From Thermoplasmata archaeon (GTDB lineage: Archaea; Thermoplasmatota; E2; DHVEG-1), in assembly GCA_030606465.1 (NCBI GenBank), contig JAUWGL010000058.1, forward strand, positions 1 to 6,008: a DNA stretch of 6,008 nt, in the 5' to 3' direction. This document shows, piece by piece, positions 1 through 5,504 of this stretch. The stretch's first letter is position 1. Each line of letters opens with the position of its first letter. The translations under genes and the position numbers were made by a program. A model generated the notes under the pieces. The model worked only from the letters and a program-made list of their open reading frames with translations. It searched no databases and was not told the origin of the DNA.

Positions 1-539
1 TTTATTTTATTGTTGCAATATTTTCTCATTGAACAACCTTTGCATCTGTATAAATCATTATGGTTTCTTGTTATTTCATTGGTTTTGAGTAAATATCTCA
101 TTTTTTTTACAGTGTTTTCAAGTTCAAATCTTATCTTTGGATTAAATGGTATTTTATACTGTGTTTGATTGTTGTATACGAGTATCCCATATGGAACAAA
201 AATCTCATAGTTTTCCTCTAATAAATGACAGTATGCTGCAAGTTGAAATACATGATTTTTTCGTGGGCTATTGCAATCTCCGGTTTTCAATTCTACAGGA
301 ATATATCTATCCTTTTTTTGTATGATATAATCAGGTTTACCAGATATTCTGTATTTTTTTGAAAAAAATGGTTTTGCTGGTTTATTAAGATCTGAATAGG
401 TTATCCTGCCTTGTTGGATTTTATGTTTATTTTTTAATCTGTTAACCTCTTTGTTAACCCTTTTTGATATTGATATAAAAATAATACTGCTGATAAATAG
501 TATTATACAAATTATGAGATAGTAATCTATAAAATCACC
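1..539 (-). CDS. C-terminal catalytic half of the Cas4-like nuclease (no start codon, runs to the window edge)
   Basis: Reading from GGT at 539-537, the -1 frame stays open for 179 codons to the window edge. Frame residues 6-24 form a second membrane helix, followed by a basic stretch. The nuclease core follows: GKPDYI (Asp70), PVELKTG (Glu83 and Lys85) and QLAAYCHLLEE (Gln99). These are the D, E-x-K and Q motifs of the PD-(D/E)XK/Cas4 fold. C166-x2-C169-x5-C175 (codons at 44-42, 35-33 and 17-15) are the three C-terminal iron-sulfur ligands. With Cys26 of the other half, the set of four is complete. The frame has no ATG, GTG or TTG before the TTG at 290-288, which lies inside the catalytic motif, so it cannot be an independent gene. 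Adding one base near 531-535 gives one protein of about 268 residues up to the edge. A few C-terminal residues are probably outside the window. Known relatives act as exonucleases on DNA ends; the substrate here is unknown. Confidence 0.78.
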
Positions 540-541
540 TC
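527..541 (-). other. frameshift site joining the two Cas4-like frames
   Basis: The upstream frame ends at TAG (529-527). The downstream frame is closed just upstream by TGA (542-540). The shift must therefore fall within about 15 nt, and the -1 direction (or one missing base) is required. The window contains a four-T run (in ATT TTA TAG). A five-T run would read through as E-V-I-F-I-D-Y-Y with no other change. I see no classic X-XXY-YYZ slippery heptamer. A recent single-base deletion, a homopolymer sequencing error, or unusual recoding remain possible. Confidence 0.75.
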
Positions 542-805
542 AAATATAAAAATTAAAACAGCAGATATCAACAGTAAATAACCAACTAAAGTAAATATCT
601 TTGATTTTCTGGTTTCACTCTGTGTTTTGGCTATAATTTCACCTAGTTTCTCATGTTTTTTTGTACCCAATTCTAGAAACGCTGATTCTGGTCTGTACCC
701 ACATTTTTGAAGATACCATGCCATAGAACAAAAATAATACTGTCCTATCTCAGATGCACTGATAACATCATGATTTTTCAACTTTTTTAGATTAGCTTTA
801 ATCAT
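527..805 (-). CDS. N-terminal half of a frame-split, membrane-anchored Cas4/RecB-like nuclease
   Basis: This 92-residue frame starts at ATG 805 and stops at TAG 527-529. Residues 15-32 (ISASEIGQYYFCSMAWYL) match the N-terminal element of Cas4-type nucleases, and Cys26 is in the position of the first 4Fe-4S ligand. The segment G47-G55 (GTKKHEKLG) supplies His51, the likely RecB motif I histidine. Residues 70-92 are a hydrophobic membrane helix (GYLLLISAVLIFIF core). No catalytic Asp, Glu or Lys is present, because the frame ends before the nuclease core. The core continues in the overlapping -1 frame (see the 1-539 entry). Alone this would be a small one-helix protein that could not cut DNA. 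The family match is inferred from motifs and is confident; whether a functional product is made is uncertain. The gene is divergent from the release-factor paralogue at 942, and no cas1, cas2 or repeats lie nearby. Confidence 0.8.
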   Translation of the reverse strand: MIKANLKKLKNHDVISASEIGQYYFCSMAWYLQKCGYRPESAFLELGTKKHEKLGEIIAKTQSETRKSKIFTLVGYLLLISAVLIFIFEVIL

Positions 806-820
806 CCAAAAGATAACAAA

Positions 821-838
821 TGTTATAACTATTTATTC
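821..838 (-). promoter_or_regulatory. possible TATA region of the Cas4-like gene
   Basis: Read on the minus strand, AATAAATAG and GTTATAAC lie about 17-33 nt upstream of the ATG at 805. This is where an archaeal TATA box would sit for a leaderless or nearly leaderless transcript. No Shine-Dalgarno sequence precedes the ATG. The match is weak because the whole intergenic stretch is AT-rich. Confidence 0.3.
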
Positions 839-902
839 TTTGTTTAGGGTTGATTGAAAGTAAAACCAAAAACCCTCCTTTGAGATTTTTTCATGGAAAA
901 GA

Positions 903-912
903 CATAATAAAC
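903..912 (+). promoter_or_regulatory. possible TATA box of the release-factor paralogue
   Basis: CATAATAAAC, preceded by a purine-rich stretch (GGAAAAGA) resembling a TFB recognition element, lies about 30-39 nt before the ATG at 942. That would give a short leader. No Shine-Dalgarno motif is visible before the start codon. The spacing is right but the sequence is not a strong consensus. Confidence 0.35.
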
Positions 913-941
913 ATATCCTAATTACCGAAATGTGAATAAAA

Positions 942-2015
942 ATGCCTGAGAACCTTAATGAATTCATCCGTGAGTTATCGGAAATATATGACAGAGATAG
1001 TAACGATACATATATCAGTATTTATCTAAACAAGGATGCTAACAAAAAATTTATCGAACGACGAATTAAAGCCTGCGAATCTATTTTACAAGGAGAAGAA
1101 CTAAAAAATTTTACAAACTCAATGAAAGATATCGAAGATGTTATCAAAAAAAACAAAGGAAACAATATAGCTATTTTTACATCCCATAAACACAATTTTC
1201 TAAAATATCTCTCTTTAAATGTAAAAATTAAAAACTTGCTAATTGTTGATTCATCTCCATATTTACGTCCATTAGCACGTATACATGATGAATGGGAGTC
1301 ATTCACCTTACTTTTAGTTAATTCAAATTACGCAAAAATATTCTCCATATCCATGGGTCAAGTAGAAAATACAAAAAAACTTTCAGCAGACATAATGAAT
1401 AAACATAAAAAAGGCGGATTCTCTCAAGCTCGTTTTAACCGACTTAGAAAAGGCGCTATACATGAATTTTTATCAGAAGTGATAGAAGCACTTCAAAAAC
1501 GAGCAGATGAACGCATCATCATCGCAGGACCAGGACAAGCCAAACTGCAACTTAAAAGCATGCTTCCAAAAAACCTAGAGGACCATCTTGTTGAAACTAT
1601 CGACGTGAACATTGATGATGAAAAAGAACTCCTAAAAGAATCAATCCATCTAGTTTCAGAAAAAGAGAAACAAAAAAGCCATGAAGCAGTCCAACACCTT
1701 AAACAAGAAATATTAAAAGATGGACTAGCAGCCTATGGAATCGAAGAAACTAGGGATGCTGTAAAAAACGGACAAGTAGAGCTATTAATCATAGAAAAAG
1801 ATTGCAAATTACCTGGATGGATATGTGAACATTGTCAACTAGTAAAACAAGGAACCAATGAAACATGTCCATATTGTGGTAAAAAAACATCAAAAGTAGA
1901 CATCTTAGAAGAAATACTAGAGTTCGCTGAAAGAACAGATGCAGAAATAGAATTCACTGATGATGAAGAAATAGCAAAACTTGGTCATATAGGAGCAATT
2001 CTAAGATTTAAATAG
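942..2015 (+). CDS. eRF1-superfamily (aRF1/baeRF/Vms1-like) protein, probable ribosome-rescue peptidyl-tRNA hydrolase
   Basis: The protein has 357 residues and should be cytosolic. Residues 1-120 form a reduced N-terminal domain (YISIYLN near 24-30; SSPYLRPLARIHDEWESF at 104-121). It resembles the domain of bacterial/archaeal eRF1-like (baeRF) proteins and shows neither NIKS nor YxCxxxF, the stop-codon reading motifs of true aRF1. Residues 122-230 are the eRF1 domain-2 fold. At 157-165 the sequence is KGGFSQARF, so the canonical GGQ is GGF, with a glutamine two residues later (Gln162). IIIAGPGQAK at 192-201 is a typical domain-2 strand and loop. Residues 240-357 are an aRF1-type domain 3 (VELLIIEKD; LGHIGAILRF), into which a zinc ribbon is inserted: Cys295-x2-Cys298 and Cys309-x2-Cys312. 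In Vms1/VLRF1 relatives, a shifted glutamine is thought to cleave peptidyl-tRNA on stalled 60S/50S subunits. I infer a similar stop-codon-independent role. Automatic annotation may call it peptide chain release factor 1. The end overlaps the convergent gene by 8 nt. Confidence 0.82.
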   Translation: MPENLNEFIRELSEIYDRDSNDTYISIYLNKDANKKFIERRIKACESILQGEELKNFTNSMKDIEDVIKKNKGNNIAIFTSHKHNFLKYLSLNVKIKNLLIVDSSPYLRPLARIHDEWESFTLLLVNSNYAKIFSISMGQVENTKKLSADIMNKHKKGGFSQARFNRLRKGAIHEFLSEVIEALQKRADERIIIAGPGQAKLQLKSMLPKNLEDHLVETIDVNIDDEKELLKESIHLVSEKEKQKSHEAVQHLKQEILKDGLAAYGIEETRDAVKNGQVELLIIEKDCKLPGWICEHCQLVKQGTNETCPYCGKKTSKVDILEEILEFAERTDAEIEFTDDEEIAKLGHIGAILRFK

Positions 2016-2508
2016 GATCTCTGGGTCTTCTTTCAAACTCTTCTTCATCAATTGGACAATAATTCCCTCTTTCAATCCTTTCTCCATAATTTGTATTATA
2101 TTTTTTTCCTCCAAATGCTCTTCTTAGACTAGATTTGGACGATAATGCAGGAGGTGTCATAGCTGTTAGCCCAAGTTTACAAAGGAAATAACCAGCTAAA
2201 AGAAGTAAAAATGCTATTGATAACCAGACCATTAAGTTAAACATAGGATACATGTCTTCCATTGTGTTTTCCATAGACATATTACTGTTATTACCATCGA
2301 TAGTTGGCATGCTAAAGCTTATCTGCCCACCATTTTCAGTTTTAAATATTTCAAAGGGAACGTTTCCAGCACCTACAAACACAAACATAATTGAACCTAT
2401 GACATATGCTATTAGAATAATTCCAACAGTGAATAAAACATAACCTAATTTCTTCTTAGCATCAGCTTTAGCATCCATCCTTGAATCAATTAACTGAATC
2501 TTATTCAA
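2008..2508 (-). CDS. two-helix membrane protein of unknown function with a Met-rich loop
   Basis: I do not recognise this family. The frame opens at TTG 2508 (166 residues). An ATG at 2478 would give 156 residues (MDAKADAKKK). Residues 1-20 are basic, residues 21-45 form helix 1, residues 46-90 form a polar loop, residues 91-113 form helix 2, and residues 114-166 form a charged tail with an acidic patch (DEEEFE) and one cysteine. By the positive-inside rule both ends are cytoplasmic and the loop is outside. The loop is rich in Asn, Asp, Glu and Met (Met67, 77, 79, 83, 86 and 89). Helix 1 is not a cleavable signal. A T/A-rich TATA-like stretch at 2531-2541 fits a transcript starting near 2510. 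That would be leaderless for TTG, or give a leader of about 32 nt for ATG 2478. It is divergent from the lysine operon and convergent with the release-factor paralogue. Coding status is supported by the clean membrane-protein pattern. Confidence 0.7.
   Translation of the reverse strand: MNKIQLIDSRMDAKADAKKKLGYVLFTVGIILIAYVIGSIMFVFVGAGNVPFEIFKTENGGQISFSMPTIDGNNSNMSMENTMEDMYPMFNLMVWLSIAFLLLLAGYFLCKLGLTAMTPPALSSKSSLRRAFGGKKYNTNYGERIERGNYCPIDEEEFERRPRDPI
2101..2107 (+). terminator. possible oligo-T terminator of the release-factor paralogue
   Basis: A run of seven T on the plus strand lies about 86 nt past the TAG at 2015, inside the convergent gene. Archaeal RNA polymerase terminates at such runs. 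Because the two genes overlap tail to tail, any terminator for this transcript has to lie within the neighbour. The run could equally be chance in AT-rich DNA. Confidence 0.25.
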
Positions 2509-2530
2509 ATTATGTGAACATTACTCTTCC

Positions 2531-2541
2531 TTTTTTAAAAA
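2531..2541 (-). promoter_or_regulatory. possible TATA box of the two-helix membrane protein gene
   Basis: The minus strand reads TTTTTAAAAAA about 23-33 nt upstream of the TTG at 2508. This position predicts transcription starting around 2510. It lies only about 16 bp from the TATA box of the divergent lysine operon, so the two promoters are nearly back to back. Confidence 0.4.
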
Positions 2542-2556
2542 TCAACTCACATAACA

Positions 2557-2565
2557 TATTTAAAA
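2557..2565 (+). promoter_or_regulatory. TATA box of the lysine-degradation operon
   Basis: TATTTAAAA matches the archaeal TATA consensus well. Its centre near 2561 predicts a transcription start around 2587, leaving a leader of about 13 nt before the ATG at 2600. No Shine-Dalgarno motif precedes that ATG, as expected for a short-leader first gene. Confidence 0.55.
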
Positions 2566-2599
2566 CCATAAAAGATGAAGGCTTAACTGGGAATTACTT

Positions 2600-3898
2600 A
2601 TGAATAATATGCTTGGTATCCGAAGAGAAGATAAAAACAAATGGGAAAAACGAGTACCTTTAACCCCAAATTATTTAAAAGAATTAAAAGACAAACACGG
2701 TATTGAAGTAATAGTTCAACCTTCACTTATAAGAGTTTTTTTAAATGAAGAATATGAAAAAACCGGGGCGACAATAAAAGAAGATTTATCAGATTGCCCT
2801 GTGGTTTTTGCCATTAAAGAAATACCTATAGATTTTTTTAAACCACAGAATACCTATGTCTTTTTTTCTCATACTATTAAAGGTCAGAAATACAACATGC
2901 CAATGTTAAAGAAGATGATGGAACTTAAATGCACATTAATTGATTATGAAAAAATTGCTGATGAAAAAAATCGTCGTTTAGTCTTTTTTGGTAGATATGC
3001 TGGTCTAGCTGGGATGATTGATACACTTTGGGCTTTTGGTCAGAGAATGAAATGGAAAGGAATAAGGATGCCTTTTAGTGAGGTTAAACGTGTAATTGAT
3101 TACAAGGATCTTGGTGAAATAAAGGAACATTTTAAACAAATTGGGAAAAAGATTGAGTTGAATGGTTTATCTGAACCAATTACTCCTTTTGTGGTTGGAT
3201 TTGCAGGTTATGGTAATGTTTCTAATGGTGCTCAAGAAATTCTTGATATTCTGCCCGTAAAAGAAGTGGGACCATGGCAGCTTGAGGCTGTTTATGGGAA
3301 TCCTTCAAACAATGTTGTGTATAAAGTGGTTTTCAAAGAAAAAGACATGGTAGAGCCAATTTCAGTTGAGAAAGAATTTGATCTTCAGGATTATTATGAT
3401 AATCCTCATTTATATCGTTCTATTTTTCAGCGGTATATTCGTCGTTTAACTATTCTTATGAATTGTATATATTGGGATAATTGCTATCCACGTCTTATAA
3501 CAAAAAAACAATTAGAGGAAATTTATACGGGTGTGCAGAAGTTACAGGTAGTTGGAGATATAAGTGTTGATATTAATGGTGCAATTGAGTTTACCGAAAA
3601 ATCTACTAACCCCGGGGATCCTGTATTTGTTTATAACCCTGTGAGAGATGATATTATAGGAGGTTGTAATGGTGAAGGTGTTGCTGTTATGGCAGTTGAC
3701 ACACTCCCTTGTGAGCTGCCACGTGAGTCTTCACAAGCTTTTGGTGAATCTTTAATGCCTTTTATCCCGAGTATTGTAAAAGCTGATTATTCTGTCAACT
3801 TTGAAATGCTAAATCTTCCACCTGAGATTAAAAAAGCGGTTATTTTGCATCATGGGAAATTAACACCAGATTATGAGTACGTCAACAAATATTTATAG
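2600..3898 (+). CDS. lysine-2-oxoglutarate reductase (saccharopine-forming), animal/plant LKR type
   Basis: This 432-residue cytosolic enzyme joins L-lysine and 2-oxoglutarate with NADPH to make saccharopine (EC 1.5.1.8). It aligns along its length with the N-terminal half of eukaryotic aminoadipate semialdehyde synthase (AASS). Matching segments are LGIRRED at 5-11, KRVPLTP at 17-23, FFSHTIKGQ at 88-96, LIDYEKI at 113-119, GRYAGLAGMI at 131-140, GYGNVSNGAQEI at 203-214 (nucleotide-binding glycine loop), CIYWDN at 289-294, GDISVDINGAIEF at 319-331 and LPCELPRESSQAFG at 369-382. The length is close to that of the LKR domain, so nothing is truncated. The start is the first ATG; another ATG three codons on (Met4) is possible. 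The saccharopine dehydrogenase gene follows after 51 nt on the same strand and supplies the next step. In AASS the two are one polypeptide. Family assignment is very sure. The direction in the cell (degradation) is inferred from the usual role of this type. Confidence 0.95.
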   Translation: MNNMLGIRREDKNKWEKRVPLTPNYLKELKDKHGIEVIVQPSLIRVFLNEEYEKTGATIKEDLSDCPVVFAIKEIPIDFFKPQNTYVFFSHTIKGQKYNMPMLKKMMELKCTLIDYEKIADEKNRRLVFFGRYAGLAGMIDTLWAFGQRMKWKGIRMPFSEVKRVIDYKDLGEIKEHFKQIGKKIELNGLSEPITPFVVGFAGYGNVSNGAQEILDILPVKEVGPWQLEAVYGNPSNNVVYKVVFKEKDMVEPISVEKEFDLQDYYDNPHLYRSIFQRYIRRLTILMNCIYWDNCYPRLITKKQLEEIYTGVQKLQVVGDISVDINGAIEFTEKSTNPGDPVFVYNPVRDDIIGGCNGEGVAVMAVDTLPCELPRESSQAFGESLMPFIPSIVKADYSVNFEMLNLPPEIKKAVILHHGKLTPDYEYVNKYL

Positions 3899-3938
3899 AC
3901 ATTTTCTTTACGCTGCTTGGAAACTCTTACTGTATGAT

Positions 3939-3943
3939 GGTGA
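3939..3943 (+). promoter_or_regulatory. Shine-Dalgarno site that favours the start at 3950
   Basis: GGTGA is complementary to the 3' end of archaeal 16S rRNA. It abuts an ATG at 3944, which is too close, but lies 6 nt before the in-frame ATG at 3950, an ideal spacing. It therefore argues for initiation at 3950. It also fits an operon-internal gene translated by the Shine-Dalgarno route. Confidence 0.6.
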
Positions 3944-3949
3944 ATGAAA

Positions 3950-5281
3950 ATGACAAAGAATATATTAGTACTTGGTGCTGGGCTGGTTTCTAGACCGATG
4001 ATTAGATATCTTTTGGATCAGCCAAATTTTTTTGTTACAATGGCAAGTAGGACTGTTAGTAAGGCCAAAAAAATTATTGCGCGTCATCCTAGTGGTAAAG
4101 CACTTGGGTTAAATGTTAAGGATGATGAAAAATTAGAAAAACTTGTTTCTGAGTCTGATCTTGCTGTTAGTCTTTTACCATATACTTATCATGTTAAGGT
4201 TGCAGAGTTTTGTATCAAACATAAGAAACAGATGGTTACAACTTCCTATGTTAGTGAGGAGATGAAGGCACTTGATAAAAAAGCAAAGGATGCAGGGGTT
4301 CTTATTCTCAATGAATGTGGTCTTGATCCCGGTATTGATCATATGTCTGCGATGAGAATTATTCATGATGTTGAAGAAAAAGGTGGAAAGGTTGTAAGTT
4401 TCCGGTCTACAACTGGTGCTCTTCCATCACATGAGGCAAATAATAACCCTTTTGGTTATAAGTTTTCATGGGCGCCACGTGGAGTTCTTCTTGCTTCAAA
4501 AAATCCCTCTAAATGGTTGCAAGATGGAAAAATTGTTTCATATCCTGGTGAACAACTTTTTGAGAACTACACAATTCAAGATGTTCCTAATGTTGGATCA
4601 TTTGAAAATTATCCTAATAGGAATTCTGTTCCATACAAAGACATCTATGGACTTAAGGATGCACATACTGTGTATCGTGGTACTTTCCGAATGACTGGCT
4701 GGTGCGAAACAATGAGGAAAATAGTGTCACTCGGCTGGCTTAATGAAGAATCAGTCAAACATTTTTCTGGTAAAACATATGGTGATCTGACAAGGCATCT
4801 AATTGGTGCTGGTGCCAAGGAGGAACTTGTGAAAGCAACTGCAAAATATCTGGGACTCAAAACATATTCTACAGTTATAAAAAGACTTGAATGGCTAGGT
4901 CTTTTAAGTGATGAACCTTTGCCTGAAGATCGTGACAACCCATTAGATTATCTCAATGTGTTAACATTAAGTAAGATGTCTCTTAGCAAAGGTGAGAGGG
5001 ACATGATAGTTATGCATCATGAGTTTGTTGCGGAATATCCCTCTAAAAAGGAGTATATCACATCAACATTACTTGACTATGGTATTCCTAATGGTGATTC
5101 TGCTATTGCACGTACTGTTGCGCTTCCTGCAGCTATTGCTGTAAAAATGATATTGCATGGCGAGATCAATATAAACGGTGTTTATATCCCAGTTATCCCT
5201 GAGATTTATAATCCGATTTTAGATGAACTAGAAACAATGAATATAAAATTTGATGAAAGAACAGAGATCTTGAAATATTGA
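3950..5281 (+). CDS. saccharopine dehydrogenase (glutamate-forming), animal/plant SDH type
   Basis: The enzyme oxidises saccharopine to aminoadipate semialdehyde and L-glutamate with NAD(P)+ (EC 1.5.1.9/1.5.1.10). Counting from ATG 3950 (443 residues), residues 4-14 (NILVLGAGLVS) form the Rossmann GxGxxS loop. LLPYTYH at 75-81, GLDPGIDHM at 124-132, NNPFGYKFSWAPRGVLL at 165-181, YPNRNSVPY at 221-229 and DMIVMHHEF at 351-359 match the C-terminal half of AASS almost word for word. The length is that of the complete SDH domain. I chose 3950 over ATG 3944 because of the GGTGA spacing; the choice changes only two residues. The gap from the preceding gene is 51 nt with no clear promoter, so cotranscription is likely. 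The product would next need an aminoadipate semialdehyde dehydrogenase, which is not in this window. Family assignment is very sure; the cofactor is not decided from sequence. Confidence 0.95.
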   Translation: MTKNILVLGAGLVSRPMIRYLLDQPNFFVTMASRTVSKAKKIIARHPSGKALGLNVKDDEKLEKLVSESDLAVSLLPYTYHVKVAEFCIKHKKQMVTTSYVSEEMKALDKKAKDAGVLILNECGLDPGIDHMSAMRIIHDVEEKGGKVVSFRSTTGALPSHEANNNPFGYKFSWAPRGVLLASKNPSKWLQDGKIVSYPGEQLFENYTIQDVPNVGSFENYPNRNSVPYKDIYGLKDAHTVYRGTFRMTGWCETMRKIVSLGWLNEESVKHFSGKTYGDLTRHLIGAGAKEELVKATAKYLGLKTYSTVIKRLEWLGLLSDEPLPEDRDNPLDYLNVLTLSKMSLSKGERDMIVMHHEFVAEYPSKKEYITSTLLDYGIPNGDSAIARTVALPAAIAVKMILHGEININGVYIPVIPEIYNPILDELETMNIKFDERTEILKY

Positions 5282-5337
5282 TGTTCTTATTTTCTGATCA
5301 TTAAAACCTCATTTTTCCAACTATGGTAATTCTGGGG

Positions 5338-5412
5338 CCATGAAAGAGATTTATCCTTTTCATGGTTTTCGTGTTGCGTTCTATTTTTTTGTTAATTTTT
5401 TGTTTTTGTAAG
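5338..5412 (+). terminator. probable terminator of the lysine operon
   Basis: An 8-bp perfect inverted repeat, CCATGAAA (5338-5345) and TTTCATGG (5358-5365) with a 12-nt loop, starts 57 nt after the stop codon. It is followed by three T runs between about 5383 and 5407 (T7, T6 and T5). Oligo-T tracts are the main intrinsic terminator in archaea. The hairpin may be incidental or may protect the 3' end. Confidence 0.5.
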
Positions 5413-5424
5413 GAGTAATTGTTT

Positions 5425-5447
5425 GGAAATTTCCGAACGTTTTCCGA
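5425..5447 (+). promoter_or_regulatory. candidate operator: phased TTTCCGA direct repeat with a GGAAATTTCC palindrome
   Basis: TTTCCGA occurs at 5430-5436 and again at 5441-5447, with starts 11 bp apart, one helical turn. The first copy overlaps the perfect 10-bp palindrome GGAAATTTCC (5425-5434). The array ends where the TATA box begins, so it covers the TFB-recognition position. A bound regulator would either block or assist the basal factors. No regulator gene is visible in the window. Confidence 0.4.
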
Positions 5448-5458
5448 TTATATATAAA
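5448..5458 (+). promoter_or_regulatory. TATA box of the secreted beta-propeller gene
   Basis: TTATATATAAA is the best archaeal TATA match in the window. Its centre near 5453 predicts transcription starting about 5479 and a leader of about 26 nt. A partial Shine-Dalgarno match, GTGAT (5497-5501), lies just before the ATG at 5505, at only 3 nt spacing. Confidence 0.6.
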
Positions 5459-5504
5459 CTATGATGGACATAGTTCTAGATATAAGTTAAATTGATGTGA
5501 TAAT

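Noticed and set aside
1..805. Reading the Cas4-like region as two independent genes
   Set aside because: The downstream frame lacks any start codon before its catalytic motif, and the Fe-S ligands are divided between the two frames, so one interrupted gene is the better explanation.
846..876. Inverted repeat AGGGTT (846-851) and AACCCT (871-876) between the divergent genes
   Set aside because: The arms are only 6 bp with a 19-nt spacer and no adjoining T run, so neither a terminator nor an operator is supported.
1..900. A CRISPR-Cas locus, suggested by the Cas4-like protein
   Set aside because: No regularly spaced repeats and no cas1, cas2 or effector genes are visible; the gene looks like a stand-alone relative.
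1022..1306. Minus-strand open frame of 94 codons inside the release-factor paralogue
   Set aside because: It lies wholly antisense to a gene with clear domain motifs and resembles no family I know, so it is a chance frame.
942..2015. Calling this gene the canonical stop-codon release factor aRF1
   Set aside because: NIKS, YxCxxxF and GGQ are all missing, so normal termination activity is not supported by the sequence.
2252..2443. Plus-strand open frame of 63 codons opposite the two-helix membrane protein
   Set aside because: Its hydrophobic look is a mirror of the membrane helices on the other strand, and it has no promoter or ribosome-binding site.
4175..4938. Three open frames of 63-97 codons, on both strands, inside the saccharopine dehydrogenase gene
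   Set aside because: All are covered by the strongly conserved enzyme frame, and their translations are low-sense sequences without motifs.
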